DNA from: Chloroflexota bacterium
Lineage (GTDB): Bacteria > Chloroflexota > Anaerolineae > Aggregatilineales > Phototrophicaceae
Length of the DNA stretch: 61,042 nucleotides
Direction of reading: 5' to 3'
Assembly (NCBI GenBank): GCA_026713245.1
Contig: JAPOOU010000240.1
Location: 1 to 61,042 of the forward strand
Translations under genes and position numbers: made by a program
Shown here: in pieces, positions 54,067 to 61,042 of the stretch
Position numbering within the stretch: position 1 is the first letter of the stretch
Layout of the letters: every line of letters begins with the position of its first letter
The notes under the pieces: generated by a model
What the model saw: the letters and a program-made list of their open reading frames with translations, nothing else
Databases searched by the model: none
Told to the model about the DNA's origin: nothing

Positions 54067-55278
54067 ATGATGCTTTCGAAGCCGTTCTTCCGGCGCCATG
54101 CCCGGGTCCTGCAACCGCTTTTGATGACCGCAGCCGTTTTTCTTATCGGCTTTGTCGCGGGCAGCATGGCGCTGTCCAACCGTAGCGACGCGCAAGGGCG
54201 AACGGCTTTAAGCGATACCGACCAAGCTTTCGAGCCTTTCTGGGATGCATTTTCGATTGTTGAATCTCGCTATGTGGATCCCGTCGATGTTGAAACACTG
54301 GTCAACGGCGCCATCGACGGGATGGTCAATGCGCTGGAAGATGAACACAGCGGGTACATCCGGCCCGACTTGTGTGATCGCGCCATCGACTTCTCGGGCG
54401 AATTCTCCGGCATCGGCGTTACGATCCGCACAGTAGAAGATACCGGAGAAATCGAGGTTGTCACGGTCATTCCCGGTTCGCCGGCCGAAGGCGCCGGCGT
54501 CTTGCCCGGCGATGTTTTCTACGCTGTCGACGGCCAACTGGTCAGCGGCATGACACAAGCGGAATTAAGTGCGCTTGTCCCCGGCCCTCGCGGCACAACG
54601 GTTTCAATTACCTTCAAGCGCGACGAAGACTTCCTTACGTTCATGATCGTGCGCGAGGTCTTTACATTGCCGAACGTCTCCTACGAGATCCTTGAGGACA
54701 ACATCGCGCACGTGAAAATGCTGGACTTCAACGACCTCTCGCGCGCGCAACTCGACGAAGCTTTTGAAGAGCTTGACGTCAATAACGCCAACGGATTGAT
54801 CTTCGATATTCGCGCCAATCCCGGCGGAACGCTGGCGAGCGCGATAGAAATCGGCAGCGCGTTCATCGAGGACGGCGTGCTCTTGCGGCAGGTGTCGCGG
54901 GATCAGAGCGAAGAAGTCACCCGCACCCGAGGCGGTTACGCCGATATCGATGTGCCGATAGTCGTATTGGTTGATGAAACAAGCGCCAGCGCATCGGAAG
55001 TGATTGCCGGCGCCATGCAGGACTACCGAGTGGCCACTATCATTGGTGAGACGACCTTTGGCAAGGGGACGGTACAAAATATCGTCCCTGACCTGGCCAA
55101 TGGCGGATGCGTGCGCATTACGGTGAAGCGCTGGCTAACGCCCAACGGGTCCTGGATTCACGCGCAGGGCATCACGCCGGATATCATCGTCGAATGGAAC
55201 CCGGAAACTGACGCGGAGCGGGAACAAGACTTGCAGCTCGAGGCGGCGATCGAGTTCCTGTTGGAGCGGCGCGACTAA
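54067..55278 (+). CDS. ctpA: Carboxyl-terminal processing peptidase (S41 family)
   Basis: 403 residues (ATG 54067; an ATG one codon later has the better ribosome spacing). N-terminal membrane anchor or signal (LLMTAAVFLIGFVAGSMAL), a PDZ domain (FSGEFSGIGVTI, VIPGSPAEGAGVLPGD) and the protease core with Ser308 in ETSASASEV and Lys333 in TTFGKGTVQ, 25 residues apart as in CtpA. It trims C-termini of exported proteins and acts outside the membrane. Divergent from the CoA-transferase alpha gene. Confidence 0.93.
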   Translation: MMLSKPFFRRHARVLQPLLMTAAVFLIGFVAGSMALSNRSDAQGRTALSDTDQAFEPFWDAFSIVESRYVDPVDVETLVNGAIDGMVNALEDEHSGYIRPDLCDRAIDFSGEFSGIGVTIRTVEDTGEIEVVTVIPGSPAEGAGVLPGDVFYAVDGQLVSGMTQAELSALVPGPRGTTVSITFKRDEDFLTFMIVREVFTLPNVSYEILEDNIAHVKMLDFNDLSRAQLDEAFEELDVNNANGLIFDIRANPGGTLASAIEIGSAFIEDGVLLRQVSRDQSEEVTRTRGGYADIDVPIVVLVDETSASASEVIAGAMQDYRVATIIGETTFGKGTVQNIVPDLANGGCVRITVKRWLTPNGSWIHAQGITPDIIVEWNPETDAEREQDLQLEAAIEFLLERRD

Positions 55279-55401
55279 AAGGCGCGCAAGCCGTATATCA
55301 AGTGTGGCTGCGCTCGCTCTCCATTCAAGGCTAGTCACAGATGCGAAGCGGTGCTACACTATTCGTGTTTCGTACCGGAGTAGAAATCAAGGAGCTTTGG
55401 C

Positions 55402-55629
55402 ATGGCAGTTGCCCTGCAAGTCTCTTCTATCATTATATCTATCGCGATGATCATTCTCATCTTGCTGCAAGTCAAAGGCGGCGCCTTGGGCAGCTTGCTC
55501 GGCGGCGACGCCGGGGGCGGCATTGCCCGCACCCGGCGCGGGCTGGAGAAAACGCTTTTTCGCATCACGATATTCTTGTGCATCGCCTTTCTTGGCATAG
55601 CGCTGTTCTCTGTCGCCACGACCGGTTAA
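55402..55629 (+). CDS. secG: Preprotein translocase subunit SecG
   Basis: 75 residues: two membrane segments (VSSIIISIAMIILILLQVKGG and FRITIFLCIAFLGIALFSVA) around LGSLLGGDAGGGIARTRRGLEK, the standard SecG layout. AAGGAG lies eight bases before the ATG. It belongs to the SecYEG channel. Between ctpA and the binding protein gene on the same strand. Confidence 0.94.
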   Translation: MAVALQVSSIIISIAMIILILLQVKGGALGSLLGGDAGGGIARTRRGLEKTLFRITIFLCIAFLGIALFSVATTG

Positions 55630-55736
55630 ATCTCAAGTCACTTAATTCGGCTTCAAAAAAAGCGATCAATTCTCAGTTATCGACAATTCGACAGCGAGAT
55701 ATCAACTATCCGTGATCTAGACTAATAAGGCGGGTC

Positions 55737-57494
55737 ATGTTTCGCGGATTCCGTTTGCATCTTTTGGCGCTGATACTGGCCGCGACCGTTCTTGCATTTG
55801 CCGTCGCGTTCCGTGTAAGCCGCGTAGCGCAAGTAGAGCCGCCCGCCGCGTCGACGCCCGCGCCCAGCGACGACGAAGTCAGCCCCGGGCCCAGTTCCAC
55901 GCCGCCCGTCGAAGAACAAGTTGCCGTGGCCCGAAGTCAGGCCACAGATGGGGCAACATACCGTGAAGGTCTGGTGGGAAGGGTCGGGCGCCTGAATCCG
56001 GTCTTCGCGCAGCTCAATCCCGTTGACCGAGACATTACCAGCCTGATCTTCCGTGGCCTCTTCACTACTGACGAATATGGCTCGCCGGTGCTTGATCTGG
56101 CGGAAAACCTGACCATATCGGGCGACAAGCTCGAATATGTGCTGGAATTGCGTCGTGATATTCACTGGCAAGACGGCGTCCCGTTCGGCGCCGATGACGT
56201 CTTGTATACTATGTCCTTGCTCAGCGATCCGGATTACGCCGCCTACTCGCCAAGCGCTGACTTCTGGCGCACTGTCGAAACACAGAAGCTGGGAAATCAC
56301 CTGGTGCGTTTTCGCCTGGCGCAGCCGCTGGCCAGCTTCACGCGCCTATTGACCATTGGCGTCTTGCCGGAACATGCCTTGCGCGGTACGACAATTTTGG
56401 CGCTGGCAGAGCATCCATTTAACTTGTCGCCAATTGGCGCCGGAGCCTATCAGCTTGGCGAAATGCGCGCTGGTCCATCGGGCGCGGTCAGCGCCATTCT
56501 GCTACAACTTTCGCCAGTTTACGTGGGGCGGGACGGCGCGGAAAACAGGCATCAATTGCGGGAACTGCTCTTTAATCTTTATGCGAAAGAGGATGATGCG
56601 ATTCAAGCCTATCGCCGCGGTGACGTCGATGTATTGGCAAATGTTGGATCGCGAGAGGATCTGCTTGGTTTGCCGCAGGCGCGTCTGTATACCGTTGTCG
56701 ATTCGACCCTGCAAATCCTCATTTTCAACTGGGAGAAGCCGGTATTTGCCGATAGGCGCATGCGACGCGCCCTGGCATTGGGGCTCGATCAGACGGCGCT
56801 TGTCGAGGCGCACCTGGCGGATGAGGCTTTAGCCGCTGACAGCCCGCTAATCCCGGGAATGCCGGTCTATCAGGCGACGGCATTCTGGAACGCGCATGAC
56901 CCGGCGCTTGCGGCCTCACTGGTTGAAGGGGTTTCCGGCGCAAATTCAGATGCGGATGCAAGCGACGAATTAGCAGGCGAAGGCGCCCAGACGGCCCCTT
57001 TTAGTTTGCTCGTGGAAGACTCCGGCTCCTCGCCCGCGCTCGCTTTCGACATCGCCGCCCAATGGCGCGACATAGGACTGGCAGTAGAGGTCGCATCAGT
57101 CACGCCCGATCTGCTGATGGAAGGGCTTCGCGCCGGCGATTTCGATGCGGCGATCGTTTCGCAGCGCATTGGAGGCGAACCCGACGTCTATCGCTTTTGG
57201 CATCCAGCGCAATCCAGCACTGGTCAGAACTACGGCAACGCAGCCGAGAACGAGATCGCGGAGTTGCTCGATAGCGCGCGCCGGGCCAGCAATGGCGTTG
57301 CCCGCCACCAAATGTATCAGCAGTTTCAAGAAATATTCGCTGAAAGGGCGATCGCCATCCCCTTGTATTACCCGCTCTATTCCATGATCGTCCGCGATTC
57401 GATCGATGGTGTCCGACTGGGATTCATCGGGGCGGCTTCCGATCGCTTTCGCGGCATTAATTCCTGGCGACTGGCGACCACGTCTAAGGAATAG
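55737..57494 (+). CDS. ABC transporter substrate-binding protein, family 5 (peptide/nickel type)
   Basis: 585 residues. N-terminal membrane segment (LHLLALILAATVLAFAVAF) then a Pro-rich linker; no lipobox, so probably an uncleaved anchor or signal peptide. The SBP_bac_5 core: REGLVGRVGRLNPVFAQLNPVD, FRGLFTTDEYGSPVLDLAENLTIS, LRRDIHWQDGVPFGADDVLYT, LPEHALRG and FADRRMRRALALGLDQTALV. It would bind an oligopeptide or similar ligand. No permease or ATPase genes lie next to it, so the partner transporter is encoded elsewhere. Confidence 0.9.
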   Translation: MFRGFRLHLLALILAATVLAFAVAFRVSRVAQVEPPAASTPAPSDDEVSPGPSSTPPVEEQVAVARSQATDGATYREGLVGRVGRLNPVFAQLNPVDRDITSLIFRGLFTTDEYGSPVLDLAENLTISGDKLEYVLELRRDIHWQDGVPFGADDVLYTMSLLSDPDYAAYSPSADFWRTVETQKLGNHLVRFRLAQPLASFTRLLTIGVLPEHALRGTTILALAEHPFNLSPIGAGAYQLGEMRAGPSGAVSAILLQLSPVYVGRDGAENRHQLRELLFNLYAKEDDAIQAYRRGDVDVLANVGSREDLLGLPQARLYTVVDSTLQILIFNWEKPVFADRRMRRALALGLDQTALVEAHLADEALAADSPLIPGMPVYQATAFWNAHDPALAASLVEGVSGANSDADASDELAGEGAQTAPFSLLVEDSGSSPALAFDIAAQWRDIGLAVEVASVTPDLLMEGLRAGDFDAAIVSQRIGGEPDVYRFWHPAQSSTGQNYGNAAENEIAELLDSARRASNGVARHQMYQQFQEIFAERAIAIPLYYPLYSMIVRDSIDGVRLGFIGAASDRFRGINSWRLATTSKE

Positions 57495-57499
57495 ACTAG

Positions 57500-58324
57500 C
57501 TAGAGCGCGCCTTCTTGCCGCAAGATTTCGCGCAGCATGTCTTTGCGCGCAGCGCCGCCCAGGGTCTCCAGTTTGCGCGTCGCCAGTGGATCGATCTCTT
57601 TTCGCAAGAGTCTTAGATCTTCCGCGTCCGGCGGCGGGGTCCTGCAAAGATTCGGCGCAACCACCAGGTCAAAGCCGGTCTTCCGTTCGACCCTGTCGAT
57701 GTCGATACCGGAATGCAACGAGGTGACTCGCATACGCCCTTCCAACCAGTCAAATTGGCCCAGGTCAGATACCAGGTAGCGGGGTCCTCCCCCTTGCGTG
57801 CGTTGTGGAGCGTGGCCCATGCCGCTAATGAAATCGATCTTCGCGGCAAACGTCAGGCGCGAATGACGCGGCACGTAGAGAAAGCTGTGATCATATAGTG
57901 GCGTCACGTCCGGAATGCCGCCGCTGCCCGGCAGGCGCATACGCGGTTTGTGATAGTCCTTGCCGAAGGCAATATTGTTGAAGTTGCCGCGGCTGTCGAC
58001 CTGGGCCGGGCGGAAAAACTCTTTCGGACGATACTTGGGCAGAATATCCGCGGCGCCGACCGCGAAACCGAGATGGATTAGTCCCTTGCCCACCCACAGG
58101 CTTTCGATGTCCGTGATTCCCAAGGGACCCCAATCTTGAACCAGAGCCTGTCCGATGGCCGAAGTAAAGCGAGCGCGCGGCGCATAGCGAATCTTGCCCA
58201 GGATCAAGCCGGCCGAAACCAGCGGCGTGTTTATCCCCTGCGCCCAGACATCGCCGTCCGAGACTTGCTTTGATATGCAGACGCAGATTTGCTCGTCAAC
58301 TGTATATTGGGGGTCCTCTGCCAA
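57500..58324 (-). CDS. Family I CoA-transferase, beta subunit (GctB/IpdB-like)
   Basis: 274 residues. Beta-subunit pattern: DGDVWAQGINTPLVSAGLILGKI, ESLWVGKGLIHLGFAVGAADILP, FRPAQVDSRGNFNNIAFG, then GGIPDVTPLYDHSF. The RPxQVDxxGNxN block and the following Gly-rich part resemble IpdB as well as GctB; the catalytic Glu of true CoA-transferases is not obvious to me, so a hydrolase role like IpdAB is possible. Pairs with the alpha gene at 53120-53947. Confidence 0.82.
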   Translation of the reverse strand: MAEDPQYTVDEQICVCISKQVSDGDVWAQGINTPLVSAGLILGKIRYAPRARFTSAIGQALVQDWGPLGITDIESLWVGKGLIHLGFAVGAADILPKYRPKEFFRPAQVDSRGNFNNIAFGKDYHKPRMRLPGSGGIPDVTPLYDHSFLYVPRHSRLTFAAKIDFISGMGHAPQRTQGGGPRYLVSDLGQFDWLEGRMRVTSLHSGIDIDRVERKTGFDLVVAPNLCRTPPPDAEDLRLLRKEIDPLATRKLETLGGAARKDMLREILRQEGAL

Positions 58325-58343
58325 AAGGATGCCTCAGTACGAT

Positions 58344-59582
58344 TTACTCGGCTTTCACCAGACGAACGAACTGACGTTTGCCCACCTGCAAGATTGCCGG
58401 CAGCATTTCCGGCGAAACGACAGCTTGCAAGCTATCCACTTTTTCTTCGTTCAGCCGCACGCCATTCTGCTGAATCAGTCGCCTGGCTTCGCCTCGGCTG
58501 CCGACCATCCGCAGCCGAACCAGGATATCGCGGATCTCTTCGGTAGCCGCGACCACCGCCTCATCAATATCATGGGGTATGCCGCTGCCGCCCCGGAACA
58601 CTTCGTTCCAGCGGCTTTGCGCCGCTTGCGCATCGGCCTTGCCATGAAAGATGCTGACAATCTCGCCGGCGAGATTCATCTTGGTTTCATTGGGATGCAA
58701 GTCGCCGGATCGCAGCCTTCGCTCCAGATCCTCCACTTGCGCCGTCCGCCATCCCAATATCAGCTTGTGATAGATGCCCATCGCTTTGTCGGGCAAACTC
58801 ATGACCTTACCGTACATGTCCCAAGGCTCGGACAAGAGCGGAATATGGTTGCCCAAACTCTTGGACATCTTCACATCGCCATCGGTACCGGGCAAGCTCT
58901 CGCCCATGATGACGGCGATCTGCGGCTTTTGGCCCAATCCCGTTTGCAGCTTGCGGCCAGCCACAAGGATGTTAAACAGTTGATCTTGCCCCCCGACTTG
59001 CACGTCCGCTTCCTGGGCGACGGCGTCGTAGGCTTGCATCAGCGCATAGAAGAATTCGTGCAAGAAGATCGCCTTGCCTTCGTCGATGCGCCTGGCAAAG
59101 TTCTCCCTCACCAGGAATTGCTGAACCGTGAAATGACTCGCCAGCCGAATAATGTCGGCGAAATCCAGGGTTGCCAGCCACTCATCGTTGCGGCGGACCC
59201 GCGTCAGATCGCGATCGAGAATCTTGAAAGCTTGCTCGGCGTAGGTGCGGGCGTTGTCTTCGACATTCTGCATGGTCAATTGATCCCGCGCCGAGTCTTT
59301 GTCCGAGGGATCGCCGATCAAACTGGTAAATGTGCCGATCAGGAAGGTAACGTCGTGCCCGAAGTCCTGGAATTGCCGCAGCTTGCGCATGGTAATGGTG
59401 TGGCCCAGGTGCAAATCGGAGGTGCGCGGATCGTAGCCACAGTAGACGCGCAGCGGTCGCCCTTCCGCCTGGCATTCCAGCAAGCGTTCGCGCAAATCCT
59501 TCGCCATATTGTCGCGAATCGCCGGATCGCCGTAGGCCGCGCCGGACATCAATACTTCGACTTGTTCTTCGATTGTCGCCAT
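58344..59582 (-). CDS. tyrS: Tyrosyl-tRNA synthetase
   Basis: 412 residues. Class I signatures: YDPRTSDLHLGHTI with HLGH at 58-61, and VKMSKSLGNHIPL (about residue 240). C-terminal S4 RNA-binding domain (RLRMVGSRGEARRLIQQNGVRLNEEKV). The long form, with an N-terminal extension and KMSKS as such, matches the TyrZ-like subgroup. Charges tRNA-Tyr. No T-box is seen upstream. It ends 19 bases before the CoA-transferase beta gene on the same strand. Confidence 0.96.
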   Translation of the reverse strand: MATIEEQVEVLMSGAAYGDPAIRDNMAKDLRERLLECQAEGRPLRVYCGYDPRTSDLHLGHTITMRKLRQFQDFGHDVTFLIGTFTSLIGDPSDKDSARDQLTMQNVEDNARTYAEQAFKILDRDLTRVRRNDEWLATLDFADIIRLASHFTVQQFLVRENFARRIDEGKAIFLHEFFYALMQAYDAVAQEADVQVGGQDQLFNILVAGRKLQTGLGQKPQIAVIMGESLPGTDGDVKMSKSLGNHIPLLSEPWDMYGKVMSLPDKAMGIYHKLILGWRTAQVEDLERRLRSGDLHPNETKMNLAGEIVSIFHGKADAQAAQSRWNEVFRGGSGIPHDIDEAVVAATEEIRDILVRLRMVGSRGEARRLIQQNGVRLNEEKVDSLQAVVSPEMLPAILQVGKRQFVRLVKAE

Positions 59583-60072
59583 ATTCCTTAACTCGTTGCA
59601 TCAATTCACTGTCGGAACCGGCAGTATACCATAGCAGCCGCTGATTGTTCAGGTTAGGGAGTTCTAGCCCAGAGCAATCGCAGCACATTTTCCGTAACCA
59701 CCGAGGGCGCCGAGTTAAATCGAGGACACAGAGGGGAGTTGGCTGGAGGCGCCGTGCCCGGAAAATGAAGAGGCGGCGGATCAATCTACGCGGCTCATGC
59801 TGATTGGAGCGCCGCTTGGCGCTTTTCGCGCGCGAGCTATGCGGCGATCCTGATTTTTCATTAACGCAGTCGACCTCAGAACACGGTGTTTGTCATTCAG
59901 CCTGGGAAAATAGCGTCGAACTGAGAAGAAGACGCCGATGGCGCAACATTCCCCATAACAAGTTTAACGCCTAATGCGCTTTGACCGCCGGAATCCAAAA
60001 CCTGCAAATGCTTGACAATCTATGAAATGGCACTATAATGGAAACGTCTGCCATAAGACAGGATTTTCATAT
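59583..60072. other. Intergenic region upstream of tyrS
   Basis: No gene supported. It has an AACCACCGAGGGCGCCGAG repeat with GAGGACACAGAGGGG (about 59696-59737), and a small AGCGCC-GCTT-GGCGCT hairpin with three T residues near 59808 that I do not assign. Confidence 0.55.
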
Positions 60073-60282
60073 ATGCGTCCCGACACAACCGCTTTGCCCA
60101 GAATCACGCTGGCGCTGGCGGTTGCGCTGCTGCCGGTGACCGCGGCCGGCGGCGCTGTCGCGCAAGACACAGCTTGCGCGGCATCTATGTTCCCTACGGA
60201 AAAACCATGTGCTTCCGCGTGAAAGCGCGCTACCAGGGCGAAAGAGACGGTCCCTGGTCGAAACTGTGTCTCCAGGGCTAAA
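60073..60282 (+). pseudogene. Remnant of a secreted fibronectin type III-like protein (frameshifted)
   Basis: ATG 60073 opens a signal peptide (MRPDTTALPRITLALAVALL, cleavage near GAVAQ) but the frame ends at 60222 after only 49 residues. From about 60184 another phase reads RGIYVPYGKTMCFRVKARYQ and GERDGPWSKLCLQG up to a stop at 60282, the last strands of an FN3 domain (RVKARxxxGxGPWS pattern). It looks like an export signal joined by a large deletion and frameshift to the end of an FN3 protein. Confidence 0.55.
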
Positions 60283-60392
60283 GACAAGCGCTTGTTAACA
60301 TAGAGAGAGCTTCACCATGACAGTACATGACGCGCCCAGGCCAAACCGTCAATTCAGAAGCCTTGCGGGAGCTTGCAGTAATGATAACTTTA

Positions 60393-60410
60393 CCCCCTCC
60401 CCCCCCCCGT
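60393..60410 (+). repeat. Poly-C tract
   Basis: TACCCCCTCCCCCCCCCCG, resembling the start of an R2 repeat, about 20 bases before the beta-helix protein start. The run of ten C residues is prone to length change or sequencing error. Confidence 0.5.
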
Positions 60411-60429
60411 AATATTTATAAGTAATACT

Positions 60430-61042
60430 ATGTCGCTCTTTTTTCGTTCCGCCTTTGCGTTCAAGTTAATGCTCATTACGCTGCTATTTCTTCTGCTGTC
60501 GGTCGCGCCCGCCCACGCCGCTACATTCAGCGCCAACAGCACCGCTACCCTGACCACCGCCATCAACTCGGCCAACGGCAACAGCGAAGCCGACACCATC
60601 AACATCACCGGCAACTTCACCCTGACCACCAACGCCCTTCCGCAAATCACCAGCGCGATCACCATCAACGGCAACGGCTTTACGATCAGCGGCAGGGCCA
60701 TTATCTTCGCCAACAACATGGAATTCCCTCAACCCAGAGCTGTTGTAATCGGATCCGGCGGCAATTTGACCCTGAACAATTTAACCCTTACCGATTTCTA
60801 CAATACGTCAAGTGGCGGGGCAATTCGGGTGGAGGCCGGCAGTCTGACTTTTAATCAAGTCACTGTGCGCGATTCAAGATCAAAAAGCAGCGGTGGCGGC
60901 ATATACGCCGGCGGCGGCGCCAGCGTGACCATCAATCGCAGCGCCATTCACGGTAATTCATCAATCAATGTGAACGGCGGCGGCATCTTCTTTGACACCG
61001 GCGTCACCGCCACCATCAACAACAGCAGCATTTTTAACAACC
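60430..61042 (+). CDS. Secreted right-handed beta-helix protein (3' truncated by the window)
   Basis: ATG 60430 opens a frame that stays open to the end of the window (204 residues seen). Signal peptide with KLMLITLLFLLLSVAPAHA and cleavage after PAHAA. Then an Asn/Thr/Gly-rich repeat region: TFSANSTATLTTAINSANG, SSGGAIRVEAGSLTF, SGGGIYAGGGASVTINRS, NGGGIFFDTGVTATINNSS, the pattern of polymorphic outer membrane protein-like or pectate lyase-like beta-helices. Such proteins are large surface adhesins or enzymes; function not predictable. No good ribosome site is visible, and no upstream gene is co-oriented. Confidence 0.75.
   Translation, partial: MSLFFRSAFAFKLMLITLLFLLLSVAPAHAATFSANSTATLTTAINSANGNSEADTINITGNFTLTTNALPQITSAITINGNGFTISGRAIIFANNMEFPQPRAVVIGSGGNLTLNNLTLTDFYNTSSGGAIRVEAGSLTFNQVTVRDSRSKSSGGGIYAGGGASVTINRSAIHGNSSINVNGGGIFFDTGVTATINNSSIFNN

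Noticed and set aside
59806..59826. Terminator-like hairpin AGCGCC-GCTT-GGCGCT-TTT
   Set aside because: No plus-strand gene ends before it, the T run is short, and it lies upstream of tyrS.

Overview
The window looks like a stretch of an uncultured, fairly GC-rich bacterium, most likely a Chloroflexota member (Anaerolineae-like). The pointers are secreted LysM proteins with Pro/Thr-rich linkers, a T-box leader on valS, GTG/TTG starts, and many short dispersed intergenic repeats built on C-rich or GGGCGAC hairpins. The phylum call is inference from style, not from a marker-gene comparison. There is no transposase, integrase, CRISPR array or rRNA; one tRNA (Thr, CGT) is present.

Layout. 1-2.4 kb: an M16 peptidase pair (an active subunit truncated by the window edge and a partner without the zinc motif). 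3-7.8 kb: fabF, then the most interesting block. It holds two genes on the minus strand that look broken by an in-frame TGA but read as selenoproteins: a UGSC-family protein (Sec-Gly-Ser-Cys), in an operon behind a thioredoxin-fold fusion protein, and an AhpD-like peroxidase with a Cys-x-x-Sec motif. Each TGA is followed by a plausible bacterial SECIS hairpin. 7.8-10.7 kb: a Cys-cluster protein, a prenyltransferase-like toroid protein and a CgeB-like glycosyltransferase. 11-19 kb: a branched-chain amino-acid type ABC system with two tandem binding-protein paralogues, two permeases (one with a ~300-residue extra membrane region) and two ATPases. 19-28 kb: APH-like kinase, EamA transporter, a coiled-coil protein plus selB (the Sec-specific elongation factor, consistent with the two selenoproteins), an SAM hydroxide adenosyltransferase, dGTPase and a Ser/Thr kinase. 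28.8-34.6 kb: mutL (endonuclease motifs eroded), tRNA-Thr and T-box-controlled valS.

34.7-44 kb is an envelope block: two LysM proteins, a LysM protein with a catalytically dead-looking glycosidase barrel, a GT-C glycosyltransferase, a NERD-domain membrane protein and a large secreted protein. 44-47 kb: yajC-secD-secF, with purH convergent to it. 48.8-52.8 kb: a thiamine ABC transporter under a TPP riboswitch with an intrinsic terminator. 53-59.6 kb: the two subunits of a family I CoA-transferase separated by ctpA, secG and a family 5 binding protein, then tyrS. 60-61 kb: an FN3 remnant and the start of a secreted beta-helix protein that runs off the window.

Intergenic DNA is dense in at least four dispersed repeat families. 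The best defined (here R1, ~90 bp, seven copies, all in the same orientation) lies in the gaps before several plus-strand genes, including between the valS T-box terminator and the valS start and between secD and secF.
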